Assembly: GCF_004766125.1 (NCBI RefSeq)
Contig: NZ_SJSA01000001.1
Location: forward strand, 2,046,001-2,110,000
Direction: 5' to 3'
DNA: 64,000 nt
Origin: Duncaniella freteri
GTDB lineage: Bacteria; Bacteroidota; Bacteroidia; Bacteroidales; Muribaculaceae
The notes under the pieces were generated by a model. That model did not search any database. It was not told where the DNA came from and saw nothing but the letters and a program-made list of their open reading frames with translations. The position numbers were made by a program, and so were the translations under genes. Shown here one piece after another: positions 50,832 to 60,454 of the stretch (positions within the stretch are counted from its first letter, which is position 1; each line of letters starts with the position of its first letter).

Positions 50832-51839
50832 TTACTGGATTGAAAGTTCATCAATTACGTTGGCTCTTACGATGTCTTCATTATCGACTACAAAGGACTG
50901 ATGGCGACCACCTTCTTTTTCGGCGACCTCGATAACGAGCTGTTTGTCATCGGGGATTGTGAATTTCTCCAAGGCGAACACTGTGTGTTCCGTTGATTTA
51001 CCGTGTACCACCGTCACATAGTTCTGGGCGCGTAGCGGTTCAAGAATCTGCTCCTGCATGGCGGTTCGTTTGATAACTTTCTTATCCACAATCTTGAACA
51101 TCACATAGTCAATGTCAAAAGCTATGTTTGAGGTATTCTTCAGTTCTGTGTGGAAATAGAGAAGTCCGTTGTTGGTGTAGATGCTTTTCAGTAGGAACTG
51201 GACTCCAAAACGCTTACTACCGATGTGCTTGATTTCTCGCTTGTTCTGCTTGTAGATACTTTTCATGATGAGCTTTACAAGCATCGGCGACTCCTGACCG
51301 AGTTTTTCCAGATAAATCTCCTGCGCGTTGTTGGGGCGGTTCACAGCCCCACCGTCATGGAGAAAATCAGTCATCTCGATACTGAGCAACTGCGGTTCTT
51401 TGGCGAATTTTACGTTAAATGTGTAATAGCTACCATCTTCAGTGATAACCGAAAGATTGGTTTCCTGCTTGAACGACTTGAAAGCTGATTTTACACGCAG
51501 CACATTCTTCGCACCATCGGCGAGTCCGGCAACAAGGTTCTCATTACCGAGATCCACGTAGGTAATCTCAGCCGGGAAGATGATATGCGTGGTTTTGTTG
51601 TAGCATACCTCCAGCGCATGAGGCGGAATCATTCGGTCGAAGCCGACTTTTCGGGTAAGACCATTGAATTTGTCGCCGTCGGTATAGTTAGCACCGTACA
51701 CATTCATGTCGTGTTCGGCGACCGTTTCAGTGTCAGAAGACACATTGCTATCGGTGTTTTTGACTGTTTTTGCGTTGACAGCGGTGGCTGCTCCGAAGAG
51801 CGCCACTGCCGCAACGAAGAGTTTTGTGATTGTTTTCAT
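50832..51839 (-). CDS. traN: Conjugal transfer protein TraN (DUF4138)
   Basis: From ATG 51839 (MKTITKLFVAAVALFGAATA signal) the product is 335 residues. It has the VirB9-like architecture of TraN: an N-terminal domain with YNKTTHIIFPAEITYVDLG and a C-terminal beta domain with LYFHTELKNTSNIAFDIDYV. It would form part of the outer-membrane core complex together with TraM and TraO. Confidence 0.9.
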   Translation of the reverse strand: MKTITKLFVAAVALFGAATAVNAKTVKNTDSNVSSDTETVAEHDMNVYGANYTDGDKFNGLTRKVGFDRMIPPHALEVCYNKTTHIIFPAEITYVDLGNENLVAGLADGAKNVLRVKSAFKSFKQETNLSVITEDGSYYTFNVKFAKEPQLLSIEMTDFLHDGGAVNRPNNAQEIYLEKLGQESPMLVKLIMKSIYKQNKREIKHIGSKRFGVQFLLKSIYTNNGLLYFHTELKNTSNIAFDIDYVMFKIVDKKVIKRTAMQEQILEPLRAQNYVTVVHGKSTEHTVFALEKFTIPDDKQLVIEVAEKEGGRHQSFVVDNEDIVRANVIDELSIQ

Positions 51840-51864
51840 TCGTTGTGTTGGTGTGTTTTGTTGA

Positions 51865-53067
51865 TTACTGCTCAACCTGTTTGAGCATCACTTTGTAGCC
51901 GGATTTCAGATGAACTTTCACCTGCCGGACTTTCTTGGTAAGATATTGACCTACGCCGTTGAGTAAGCCTCGACCCACGTCGGAGACAATCTGCGCTCCG
52001 GCATTGGTGGATATGTTGATTGAACTGCCGACGGTGCTCCCCATATTGGCTCCGATTTCTTTCAGTGCGTCAGACTCCATAGAGTTGGGTATGTTGATAC
52101 CCTCCTGACCATCGGAGTCATAGACAGCGAGGTCAACCTCCATGATACAACCTAATGCCTCAATGCTTTCAATCGTGATTTCAAGGCGTTCTCCTTGCAA
52201 TCGTGCCGAGCCGACAACGGTTGTATTCTTTGGCAACAGCGAGTTGCCTATCCACATAGGTTCAAGGGTTCTCAGTTTCACGCTCTGACCGTCAATTACC
52301 GACTGGTCAGAGGCTATGCACGCTGAAATGGTATTCTTGAAATTCTGACGCTTGCCGCCGACAGCGGTAGAGAATGACCGTTCAGATGTTGCCGCACTGA
52401 GAGAGGAAACCACATTACGGTTGACCTGATTCACGGGCATAACCTTACGCTCTTTCTCGGGTTCATCAACTATGACCGCCTGCTGACTGCCATTGCCGGT
52501 GCTGAAATACTGCGCCGCCAACTGATAAGACTTCTCCATCAGCTCCACTTCATTGGGCTGCTGAGTCTGCTGCTGGGCGTAGGCATTCTGCATTTCCAGT
52601 TCATCAATCCTCGCTTGAAGTTCTGCGACCTGTGCCGCAGACTGGTCTTCGGGAATATAAAAATCTTCAAGTGACGCTTGGACTGACTGGTATGCCTGTG
52701 CCGATGACTCTATTGCAGTCGGCTCTTCTGAAATATTTGTCGGCATCGTATCCGCCATTTCAGTGAATGTCTGGACTACGCTATCCTGTCGGTGCTTTTC
52801 ATCTTCAAGTGCCTTAGCCTCCATTGCTTTGAGTTTGTTCCCTTCAATTTCGGCATTGTCACCATCCGGCAGCTCCATATTGGCGTTGCTTGTGTCGGTC
52901 ATGTCTGACGAGAATCCACTGCCGAAAATTAACCAAAGGGCAACTATGAATGTCAGGAACATCGCGGGAAATACAATGGCATACTTTTTAAGTTTGGCTC
53001 TCTCAGCCTCATTTTTCGGCTGAAACCAGCCATTGACTTTCGTTTTCAGTTCTTCAAATGTCATCAA
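51865..53067 (-). CDS. traM: Conjugative transposon protein TraM (VirB10-like)
   Basis: The 400-residue protein has a cytoplasmic N terminus, one membrane helix (about 30-50) and a long periplasmic disordered, Gln-rich linker with coiled coil. The C-terminal VirB10-like barrel (about 230-400) includes ACIASDQSVIDGQSVKLRTL and LPKNTTVVGSARLQGERLEI. It spans the envelope in the mating channel. The start overlaps TraL by 14 bp; the second Met (53064) is equally possible. Confidence 0.9.
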   Translation of the reverse strand: MMTFEELKTKVNGWFQPKNEAERAKLKKYAIVFPAMFLTFIVALWLIFGSGFSSDMTDTSNANMELPDGDNAEIEGNKLKAMEAKALEDEKHRQDSVVQTFTEMADTMPTNISEEPTAIESSAQAYQSVQASLEDFYIPEDQSAAQVAELQARIDELEMQNAYAQQQTQQPNEVELMEKSYQLAAQYFSTGNGSQQAVIVDEPEKERKVMPVNQVNRNVVSSLSAATSERSFSTAVGGKRQNFKNTISACIASDQSVIDGQSVKLRTLEPMWIGNSLLPKNTTVVGSARLQGERLEITIESIEALGCIMEVDLAVYDSDGQEGINIPNSMESDALKEIGANMGSTVGSSINISTNAGAQIVSDVGRGLLNGVGQYLTKKVRQVKVHLKSGYKVMLKQVEQ

Positions 53068-53356
53068 ATGTTGGTAGTGACTGTTTTTCAGTTGAAGCTG
53101 GTAACTCCACTGCCTTTATATGCTTTATCTCATCAATGTGCTGACGGGCTTGCCCCAGTCCTATGTGGTAACAGGCATTGCCGAACAATAGAAATGCGAT
53201 GAGGACAAACAATCCGAAGAATACACCCACGATTGTCAACCGTCGTTTCTGCGGTATATTATCACATTTGCATCTAAGGAAATTTCTCAATTTCCCTTTG
53301 GGAGTGTGCCACACCTTATTATATATGGTGTCGCGTACTTTTGATAAAACTCTCAC
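53054..53356 (-). CDS. traL: Conjugal transfer protein TraL (DUF3989)
   Basis: A 100-residue single-pass membrane protein (hydrophobic about 42-62, TIVGVFFGLFVLIAFLLFG) with a basic N terminus. It is short, as usual for TraL, and sits between TraK and TraM. Confidence 0.8.
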   Translation of the reverse strand: MRVLSKVRDTIYNKVWHTPKGKLRNFLRCKCDNIPQKRRLTIVGVFFGLFVLIAFLLFGNACYHIGLGQARQHIDEIKHIKAVELPASTEKQSLPTFDDI

Positions 53357-53980
53357 TTATCGTTTGATTGTGGAAATATCTTTATTTTCAAGGATATTGA
53401 AACCCTCGATTATAAAGCCGTTAGGATTGTCATCTGATCTTGACGAATTGGTCAGCTTGCAGGTTGTTATAAGACTGCGCTCAGTCACGTTGCTCTGACG
53501 AATGATTTTCTGCTTCGCATAAGTCACCGCCGTGTATGGATAGTTGGTGAAGTTGCATACAACGCTGTCCACCTGACATATCTGGTTGATGTTGCCGGAG
53601 ATAATTCGGTTATAGTAACCTTTTTCCGAGAAGTCAGAGTAGTAATTGTATGCGCTGTTGTCAGAGAGAATCAATGCGCGGTTGATATTGTGTTCGATAG
53701 CTGATTTGTCCGGCGAGAGAGTGAAAAACAATTCATGGAAACGTCTTACATGCTCCCGTGCCTCTGCCGGACGGTTCTGGCTCATATCCTGTGACAAGGC
53801 AAGCATCAAAGACTTGCCATTGTCAAGGACATAGATTTTTTCACGCTGCTTCTCAGCAAAGTTGAAAACCATAACCAGAGCCACCGAGACAACCACCGCA
53901 CACATAGCCACAAATACAATTCCGAAAAGCCTTATCTGACGGAAAGATGACTCTATGTTTTTAAGTGATTTGAACTCCAT
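53357..53980 (-). CDS. traK: Conjugal transfer protein TraK (VirB8-like)
   Basis: The 207-residue protein has one N-terminal membrane helix (about 20-40) and a periplasmic domain of VirB8/TraK type (LFTLSPDKSAIEHNINRALI, GNINQICQVDSVVCNFTNYP). Spacing to TraJ is 18 bp and to TraL 0 bp. It is an inner-membrane assembly component. Confidence 0.9.
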   Translation of the reverse strand: MEFKSLKNIESSFRQIRLFGIVFVAMCAVVVSVALVMVFNFAEKQREKIYVLDNGKSLMLALSQDMSQNRPAEAREHVRRFHELFFTLSPDKSAIEHNINRALILSDNSAYNYYSDFSEKGYYNRIISGNINQICQVDSVVCNFTNYPYTAVTYAKQKIIRQSNVTERSLITTCKLTNSSRSDDNPNGFIIEGFNILENKDISTIKR

Positions 53981-53998
53981 TTAATCGGTGTTTGAATG

Positions 53999-55009
53999 TC
54001 ATTTTAATAGTTTTCCGGCTCTGCCGGCCACGTTGCCCACGACTGCACCTCCGACACTTCCGGCCATAGAACCAGCTTGCATCGCTGTATTGTTGACAGC
54101 CCGATTGTAGTTTCCGGCACCGCCGGCTTGGATAATCCACCCCGCCACAGTGGGTATTGTAAAGTAACCTATAATGCCAATAATCATAAAGATAACATAC
54201 GCGGTATTTGTCCCGTCGAGGTCTGCATTGGGGTTATTCGTCAGTTCTGAAATGTCGTTTTGAAGCATCAAAACTTGTATCTTGGCAAGAATGGTACTGA
54301 ACAAATCCGCCACAGGCAACCATAGATAAGTCTGAATATATCGCTGGATCCACATGGTCAGTGTTGACTGGAAGCCGTCCCATACCGAGAGGGCAAATGC
54401 AATCGGGCCGAGTATTGCCAACACAATCAAGAAGAATGTCCTTATTGTGTCTATCGTAAGGGAGGCTGCTTGAAAGAGCATTTCAAGTAATTCCCTGAAA
54501 AAGTTCTGAATGGCTTTCTTGACCTTATACATTCCACGCTCAATATACATACCGGCTGCTGTACCGATTTCCGTAACACCGAGTTCATCAATCTGACGGT
54601 CAAACTCAGCATCATCGACGAGGTAGGCAGTTGACGGGTCATTCATCATCTGCTCATATTCCAATCGGTCTTTTTCCTCACGGTATTTTTGCATATCGAG
54701 AGTTTGCCCCTCCAGCATCGAGGCTGTTCCTTGAACGATTGGCGACATCACCGCATTGATTGTCCCAAGTACCACCGAAGGGAAGAACATTATGCAGAAG
54801 CCGATAACAAAGGGGCGAAGCAACGGGAACACATCAATCGGTTCTGCTCTCGCCAGCGATTGCCAGATACGGTAGGCGACATAGAACAATGCGCCTAATC
54901 CGGCGATTGCCTGTGCCACGCCCGCCATATCTGAGCAAAGTGGCATCATCTCATCATAGAGCGAGCGGAGGATTGTGTGAAGGTTACTGAAATCTATCGA
55001 GCACAGCAT
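53999..55009 (-). CDS. traJ: Conjugal transfer protein TraJ (VirB6-like)
   Basis: The 336-residue polytopic membrane protein has about six helices, including VIGFCIMFFPSVVLGTINAV, FFLIVLAILGPIAFALSVWD and IGIIGYFTIPTVAGWIIQAG. A Gly/Ala-rich C terminus (AGSMAGSVGGAVVGNVAG) completes the TraJ pattern. It forms the inner-membrane pore region. Confidence 0.9.
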   Translation of the reverse strand: MLCSIDFSNLHTILRSLYDEMMPLCSDMAGVAQAIAGLGALFYVAYRIWQSLARAEPIDVFPLLRPFVIGFCIMFFPSVVLGTINAVMSPIVQGTASMLEGQTLDMQKYREEKDRLEYEQMMNDPSTAYLVDDAEFDRQIDELGVTEIGTAAGMYIERGMYKVKKAIQNFFRELLEMLFQAASLTIDTIRTFFLIVLAILGPIAFALSVWDGFQSTLTMWIQRYIQTYLWLPVADLFSTILAKIQVLMLQNDISELTNNPNADLDGTNTAYVIFMIIGIIGYFTIPTVAGWIIQAGGAGNYNRAVNNTAMQAGSMAGSVGGAVVGNVAGRAGKLLK

Positions 55010-55011
55010 GA

Positions 55012-55650
55012 TTACCAGTATTTTTCACTGCCGTCGCCGTAGAGGTTTACAACCCTTTGTGTGTCGGCTTTCTTTTTCGCCCTCAGATATGAGACGCTGA
55101 TGTTCTTATTGGTGTAATAAGCGGTCAGATTCTTCAACCGCTTCATCTCCTTGTAACAGTTATCCACCACATCCATACGGTCTTTGTCGGTCATGGAGAG
55201 AGTGGTAATGTTAACCACCTGTTTCAAATCTCCAAGTACACCATTGGCTTCTTCCAATATCCGGGTGTAGCCGGAGGCTATTGCAGACAGTTCCGAGGAA
55301 GTGAAGTTTGGATCCGTGAGCATCTTCTGGAAATTGTTGACATAGTATCCGGAGATATTGCCGAGCATGAGTATTGTCTGCTGCACCTTTCTGGCATCAC
55401 GGACGAGATTGTTGACCGACTGGAGAGCGTCGTAATATTTCTTCGCCTGCTGATAAATTTTCACGGTTTCCTGAAAATTTTTCACCATGTGGGTCGCCGT
55501 CTGCGACTCTTGAACGAGTGATTTGGAGTTGTTTACGATGCTCTGCGCAATGTTGGACGGGTCTATTACGGTCCATTGGGCACTTGCCTTATTTGTTCCA
55601 AGAAACAAGCAAATGGCAAATATCGGAATTAGAAATTTCAGTTGTTTCAT
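55012..55650 (-). CDS. traI: Conjugal transfer protein TraI (DUF4141, VirB5-like)
   Basis: The 212-residue exported helical protein has a signal MKQLKFLIPIFAICLFLGTN. DUF4141 features follow: WTVIDPSNIAQSIVNNSKSL, a coiled-coil body and the C-terminal VNLYGDGSEKYW. It is separated from TraJ by 2 bp. Confidence 0.9.
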   Translation of the reverse strand: MKQLKFLIPIFAICLFLGTNKASAQWTVIDPSNIAQSIVNNSKSLVQESQTATHMVKNFQETVKIYQQAKKYYDALQSVNNLVRDARKVQQTILMLGNISGYYVNNFQKMLTDPNFTSSELSAIASGYTRILEEANGVLGDLKQVVNITTLSMTDKDRMDVVDNCYKEMKRLKNLTAYYTNKNISVSYLRAKKKADTQRVVNLYGDGSEKYW

Positions 55651-55665
55651 TTTAGATTTTTGTTT

Positions 55666-56028
55666 TTATTCAAGACTAAAGTCAGTGTATTCAGATAGAG
55701 CTTTTTTAGTTAGTTTATAAGCGCCAAAAGAGTCGGCAAAAAGCTGAAGAAACACGTTCCCGTCTTCGAGCTGAATTAGTAATTCAGTGCGGATACCTTG
55801 TCGATAGAAATAGAATACCGAATTTTCTCGGTCAAAATGAAGTGGATAAAGTTCCGATTCTTCCATAAAATCCACATTCTCATCATCACTAAATAGGAAA
55901 ATGTAGAAATGCGCACTGTGGATATTGATGTCAATTGCCTTATCATTAAGGCAATTTTTCCACGAACCAAGAAGATTGAAACGTGGATCCTTTTTTAGTT
56001 GCTCAATAAGAGCTGATGTATAGTTCAT
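55666..56028 (-). CDS. Extra ORF in the TraH position, unknown
   Basis: The 120-residue soluble protein is rich in Phe and acidic residues (HFYIFLFSDDENVDFMEESE) with no signal peptide. It occupies the slot between TraG and TraI where CTnDOT has traH, but it does not look like a membrane TraH. It may be cargo inserted in the operon, such as an immunity or regulatory protein. No family recognised. Confidence 0.5.
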   Translation of the reverse strand: MNYTSALIEQLKKDPRFNLLGSWKNCLNDKAIDINIHSAHFYIFLFSDDENVDFMEESELYPLHFDRENSVFYFYRQGIRTELLIQLEDGNVFLQLFADSFGAYKLTKKALSEYTDFSLE

Positions 56029-56043
56029 ATCTTAGTTTAATGA

Positions 56044-56178
56044 TTATCTTATTTTGTGTGCCATGTGCACGATAATTTTGACTCCAAGTCCAAATATGAT
56101 CAGCGAAAATGTAAACAGGGCGATAAGATCACCTACAATACTAAATAGAATTGTCATAATGACTTTCATGAACTTCAT
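56044..56178 (-). CDS. 44-residue membrane peptide downstream of TraG
   Basis: The start ATG (56178-56176) overlaps the TraG stop as ATGA, a strong sign of translation. The product MKFMKVIMTILFSIVGDLIA and onward is a single hydrophobic helix with a basic tail (HMAHKIR). It may replace or be the true small TraH-like membrane component. Confidence 0.6.
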   Translation of the reverse strand: MKFMKVIMTILFSIVGDLIALFTFSLIIFGLGVKIIVHMAHKIR

Positions 56179-58682
56179 GTCATACCCGCCCTTCGTTGCT
56201 GTGCCATCATTCGGATTGCCATTTCAAGATTGCCATCGAGTTTGGCGGCGCGTTGTTGCACCTCAACTTTTTCTGTTTCCTCCGTGGTGTAGCAATAGTA
56301 TTCCTCGCCAGACACTTCTGTTGCATAGACTGCCGATTGTGTTCCTCCGAGTCCAATCCACACCTCTTTATATAAGCGGTTGGGGTTGTTAGCCATATTG
56401 ATACTCAGTATCTGGGATTTCTCCTTATCGGTCAGACCTAACAATTCCTGAATCTGGTCGAAGCGGTTCATGTATTTGCGCTGGTCAAGAAGTATCTTGC
56501 AGTCGGAGTTGTTGATGATGGTTTCCTTGACAATCGGCGACGAAATTATGTCGTCAACCTCCTGTGTCACAACAACAGCCTCACCGAAATACTTTCGGAC
56601 GGTCTTGTAGAGGTACTTCATGTACTCAGCCATATTTGCCGAGGATAGAGCCTTCCAAGCCTCCTCACAGATAAGGACTTTACGGATACCCTTCAGACGG
56701 CGCATCTTGTTGATGAAAGCCTCCATGATGATGATTGTCACCACCGGAAACAATTCTCTATTATCCTTGATCGAATCAATCTCGAAGACAACAAACCGCT
56801 TGTTGAGCAGGTCTATATTGGCTTTGGAATTGAGCAGAAAGTCGAAGCGTCCACCGTGATAATACTGCCGTAGCGTGGTCAGGAAGTTGTCAATGTCGAA
56901 ATCCTGTTTGTAGATGGGTATCGGGCGATTTGCCATTTCCGCACGGTAATCATCACGCATGAACTCATAGAATGAGTTGAAACATGGAACAATGTCGCGG
57001 TCTTTTGCCATCTTATCGAGGAACATAGACAATGCAGAGCCAAGCTCGCCGGATTCTGTCTTTGTCACTCTGTCATCTTCCGATTTCCAGAGCGTCAGCA
57101 GCAATGTCTTGATTGAGTCTTTCTTCTCCACATCAAATACTCCGTCGTCTGTATAGAACGGATTAAAAGAGATTGGGTTATCCTCCGTATAGGTGAAGTA
57201 CACGCCATCTTCGTCATGAGTCCTGTTGCGAATCAAGTTGCTCAGACCTTCGTAGGAATTACCCGTATCAATCAGCAGGATATGCGCGCCCTGTTCGTAA
57301 TATTGTCGGACAAAGTGGTTGGTAAAGAACGACTTCCCACTACCTGACGGACCAAGTATGAACTTGTTTCGGTTGGTGGTTATACCTCGCTTCATCGGCT
57401 CATCAGATATATCCAAGTGGATAGGTTTGCCAGTGAGTCGGTCAACCATCTTTATCCCGAATGGAGAGAGAGAAGAACGGTAGTTTGTTTCGGCAGTGAA
57501 GAAGCAAACGGCAGGTTCGATGAATGTATAGAATGATTCCTCCGCAGGGAAGTCAGCCTCATTGCCGGGCATCGCAGCCCAAAACAGTGTCGGGCAGTCA
57601 ATAGTGTTGTGCCGTGGCATACAACCCATTGTCGCCAGTTGACCGCCAACATCATTTTTGACTCTCCTCAATTCCTCGGCATCATCGCTCCAAGCCATTA
57701 TGTTGCAATGGCAGCGCACGGAAATCAGTCCGTAACTGTGAGCCTCATTGAGATATTGGTCAATCCATTCTTTGTTGATAGCGTTGCTTCGGCTGTACTT
57801 TGACAGGGAGTTCATGTTGCGTGCCGTCTTTTCAAACCGCGTCAGATTCTCGTCAGGATCATCAATCAGTAGATGCTGGTTGTAGATATGGTTGCAAGGC
57901 AACAGCAACCCTACGGGAGAAGCGAAAGAAAGCCGGCAGTCGCTTCGGTCAGTTGATAACCGCTCATATCTGTTGTCTGTGCTGACCTTTGCGGGCAAAT
58001 CCTCAGTGTCTGAAAGGGTATGTAGGCAGAGTAACTTGTCGCCGATTCTCATCTCTTTTGCCGATAGGTCAATGTCCTCTAAGCAAGTGACGTCATCCAT
58101 TGAGAGCGACATATATTTCTCAATCAGGCCGGAGGTTGACTCAGTGCCTATCAGGTCTTCGTCATTGAGCCTTTGGAGTTTTATATAGCCGCTGTCATTC
58201 ATAATTCGCTCGAATTGCTCAACGCTTTCCATGAACTTCACAACCATTTCGTGATTCAAGTCCTTTGGCATTATACGTCCACGGCAGAGGGTGGAGAAGT
58301 TCGATTGCTTGCGCATACGTTCCTTTGTAGTCTTCGTCAGAAAGAGGTAGCACTTGTGAGCGAGATATGGGCGCTCGTTGAAGTGGCGTTCAAATGAACA
58401 GTCAAGAAAAGATAAATCCTCTTTTTGTAGTTCCGGCTTATACTTCTCACTAACAAACCAATCCTGCTTATGTACGACCGTATAGTGTGGCAAAACCTTG
58501 ATTGCCTTGCACCAAGCGGAGTGCATCGCTTCATATTCAGCAGAGGTGACAGTGAATAATTCCGGGAGGCTCACCTCAAAGGCCACGGTAACATCCGCGT
58601 CCTTTGAGATGATGCAGCCATGCTCGACCGCCAACAGCGGCAGCTTCGACTCCAGTGTTGTAGCTTTCAGTATATTCCTCAT
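56175..58682 (-). CDS. traG: Conjugation ATPase TraG (VirB4-like)
   Basis: The 835-residue ATPase shows Walker A GPSGSGKSFFTNHF (about residue 445), Walker B within KVLICEEAWKAL (about 680) and a following VVVTQEVDDI motif. These are standard for VirB4/TraG of Bacteroidales. The N-terminal half is the VirB4 membrane-associated region. It would power channel assembly and transfer. It overlaps TraF by 4 bp. Confidence 0.95.
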   Translation of the reverse strand: MRNILKATTLESKLPLLAVEHGCIISKDADVTVAFEVSLPELFTVTSAEYEAMHSAWCKAIKVLPHYTVVHKQDWFVSEKYKPELQKEDLSFLDCSFERHFNERPYLAHKCYLFLTKTTKERMRKQSNFSTLCRGRIMPKDLNHEMVVKFMESVEQFERIMNDSGYIKLQRLNDEDLIGTESTSGLIEKYMSLSMDDVTCLEDIDLSAKEMRIGDKLLCLHTLSDTEDLPAKVSTDNRYERLSTDRSDCRLSFASPVGLLLPCNHIYNQHLLIDDPDENLTRFEKTARNMNSLSKYSRSNAINKEWIDQYLNEAHSYGLISVRCHCNIMAWSDDAEELRRVKNDVGGQLATMGCMPRHNTIDCPTLFWAAMPGNEADFPAEESFYTFIEPAVCFFTAETNYRSSLSPFGIKMVDRLTGKPIHLDISDEPMKRGITTNRNKFILGPSGSGKSFFTNHFVRQYYEQGAHILLIDTGNSYEGLSNLIRNRTHDEDGVYFTYTEDNPISFNPFYTDDGVFDVEKKDSIKTLLLTLWKSEDDRVTKTESGELGSALSMFLDKMAKDRDIVPCFNSFYEFMRDDYRAEMANRPIPIYKQDFDIDNFLTTLRQYYHGGRFDFLLNSKANIDLLNKRFVVFEIDSIKDNRELFPVVTIIIMEAFINKMRRLKGIRKVLICEEAWKALSSANMAEYMKYLYKTVRKYFGEAVVVTQEVDDIISSPIVKETIINNSDCKILLDQRKYMNRFDQIQELLGLTDKEKSQILSINMANNPNRLYKEVWIGLGGTQSAVYATEVSGEEYYCYTTEETEKVEVQQRAAKLDGNLEMAIRMMAQQRRAGMT

Positions 58683-58996
58683 GTTTTATGCTTTATCAAT
58701 CGTGTTATGCGCAGACGGTTGATGATATATCGTGGTCGATATTTGACCGAGGTCAGTTTCATCAGACCGTACTGACCGTATTTGCCATTGAGGTGGAATG
58801 TGAGCCAGACAAGAAAGGACGCACCTGTCGCACCGAAGCCTATGCAGACCCATTGGGAGATTCCGGCGATATACATGATGACGAACACCACGAACATGGC
58901 AAGCAATCCTCCTGCGAAGATGAACAGGTATTGCGCTTTCAAACCTTTGTACTCAACCGACCGGCCAATGCCCTTATTGATTGAATACTCAGACAT
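58679..58996 (-). CDS. traF: Conjugal transfer protein TraF (DUF4133, VirB3-like)
   Basis: From ATG 58996 the 105-residue protein starts MSEYSINKGIGRSVEYKGLK, the DUF4133 signature. Two membrane helices follow (about 23-43 and 48-66). The start forms a TGATG overlap with the TraE stop. Confidence 0.9.
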   Translation of the reverse strand: MSEYSINKGIGRSVEYKGLKAQYLFIFAGGLLAMFVVFVIMYIAGISQWVCIGFGATGASFLVWLTFHLNGKYGQYGLMKLTSVKYRPRYIINRLRITRLIKHKT

Positions 58997-59349
58997 CAGA
59001 GGAAGAATGAGCGGAGGATTGTGGCTGCTACAATCAAGAAGATACAGGCCCCGAACCATGAGGCGGCAGTCTTGCTCGTGTCGGGGTCGCCACTCGACCA
59101 TTTGGAGTAAACCTTGATGCCGCCGATGAGACCGACAACAGCACCGATTGCGTACACCAGTTTCGTTCCCGGATCAAAATAGGAGGTGACCATTGAAGTG
59201 GCTTCATTGATGCCACTCAGACCGTTACCGGCGGCGAACATTTGGATTGCAGCCGTCAGAAGAAGCATTGCGGCAATAGGACGGCGGCGATGGGGTGCGT
59301 TCATAAACGCTACGGTTCTTTCATAGAATTTCTTGAAAAAATTAGACAT
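58996..59349 (-). CDS. traE: Conjugal transfer protein TraE (DUF4134, VirB2-like)
   Basis: The 117-residue protein has a long signal region, GNGLSGINEATSMVTSYFDP and two C-terminal helices (AIGAVVGLIGGIKVYSKW; GACIFLIVAATILRSF). This is the DUF4134 pilin-like pattern. It is probably the pilus or channel subunit. Confidence 0.9.
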   Translation of the reverse strand: MSNFFKKFYERTVAFMNAPHRRRPIAAMLLLTAAIQMFAAGNGLSGINEATSMVTSYFDPGTKLVYAIGAVVGLIGGIKVYSKWSSGDPDTSKTAASWFGACIFLIVAATILRSFFL

Positions 59350-59387
59350 GAATTAAATTATAGATAGGTTTGCCTTGCGGCCAAGTG

Positions 59388-60152
59388 TCAATGATAGACA
59401 TTGAAATCAATTTCATCAATATCCGAGGTGTCGATGTCTGCGTGGAAAAGGATCTTTTTAGGTTTAGTTTGCTGTTCCACTGTTTCATCCTCATCCATTG
59501 TTGACGTAGTGGGTTGTTCATTTGATTCTTCATCTTTCTTTGGCAGATGAAGTTCGATAAGCATAATCCGCTTTTTTATGGCAGGATCGAGAGAAATCTC
59601 CTCCTTGATAGTGGTTCCCTCCAATTCCTGAAGCGTGCGTTGGGCAATCTTCATATCCTCCGGACTGTCTGACTTTTCTTTCAGGACATTCATGGTTGTG
59701 TTGATGTCATTGAAGTCTATTCCATCAGCACGGGGTTCTGTCGGTTCCGGAGTTTCCCCCATAATGTCGGCAACAGTCTTGTTTGAGAAAACCTCATCCA
59801 GTTTTTCAACAGGGACAACGCCGGTATCTGCTTTGATTGGAGGTTCCGGCAATCCTGCATCGGCATAACTGCCATACTCCTCAATTATCAAGGGGACGAC
59901 CTCCTTTACAACCTCTTCCACGATTTTTTTATATGTGTCAGGGTCATATTTGCTTTCTCCTACAACTGCGGCGACTTTTTCATCAAGAGAATTATTCGTA
60001 TCGGGTATGTAATTTTTTTCAGCCGTTCCCTCTGATACATTATTCTCTGCAATGTCCGAAGGTTCACTTGTCTTTTTAGAGTCCTTTGACAACAGCATTT
60101 TGGCAAGGAAGATATTGCTTGCCAACAACGCTAATACTAAAAATACTGTCAT
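59388..60152 (-). CDS. traD: TraD-like protein with membrane anchor and acidic tail
   Basis: The 254-residue protein begins with one membrane helix (about 2-20, VFLVLALLASNIFLAKMLL). It continues as an acidic, mostly disordered domain containing KIVEEVVKEVVPLIIEEYG and DINTTMNVLKEKSDSPEDMK, ending DEIDFNVYH. Position between the DUF3408 proteins and TraE matches traD (DUF4122) of CTnDOT-type operons. The assignment is by position and length. Confidence 0.6.
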   Translation of the reverse strand: MTVFLVLALLASNIFLAKMLLSKDSKKTSEPSDIAENNVSEGTAEKNYIPDTNNSLDEKVAAVVGESKYDPDTYKKIVEEVVKEVVPLIIEEYGSYADAGLPEPPIKADTGVVPVEKLDEVFSNKTVADIMGETPEPTEPRADGIDFNDINTTMNVLKEKSDSPEDMKIAQRTLQELEGTTIKEEISLDPAIKKRIMLIELHLPKKDEESNEQPTTSTMDEDETVEQQTKPKKILFHADIDTSDIDEIDFNVYH

Positions 60153-60451
60153 AGGAACAGCTCCTCCCGGCTATCTTCAAAGATGCGCTTCATTAAATCC
60201 GCATTCTTTGCAAAGTGGTCGAGGACGATGGCTGTAAGATACCCGCCGATTGTCGCTCCTGTCTGAGCGTTTGCTGCAACCATCAGCGAAAGCACTCTGT
60301 GGACTTCCGCCGTGACATGAACTTTGACATGGGTCGGGCAGTTTGAGCGGGTAAGATATTTGCTAACGTATGCTACCTGTTCAGGGTCTGCCGTTTTTAC
60401 CTCCGCCTCTACAATGTCGGGGGAGACTTTGATTGTTACTTTATGTGACAT
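60149..60451 (-). CDS. DUF3408-like protein (TraC position)
   Basis: The 100-residue protein has a DUF3408-type ribbon-helix-helix-like C-terminal region (HVKVHVTAEVHRVLSLMVAA then TIGGYLTAIVLDHF). It is related in pattern to its neighbour at 60455. Such proteins are small DNA-binding accessory factors of Bacteroidales transfer operons. Confidence 0.7.
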   Translation of the reverse strand: MSHKVTIKVSPDIVEAEVKTADPEQVAYVSKYLTRSNCPTHVKVHVTAEVHRVLSLMVAANAQTGATIGGYLTAIVLDHFAKNADLMKRIFEDSREELFL

Positions 60452-60454
60452 ATT

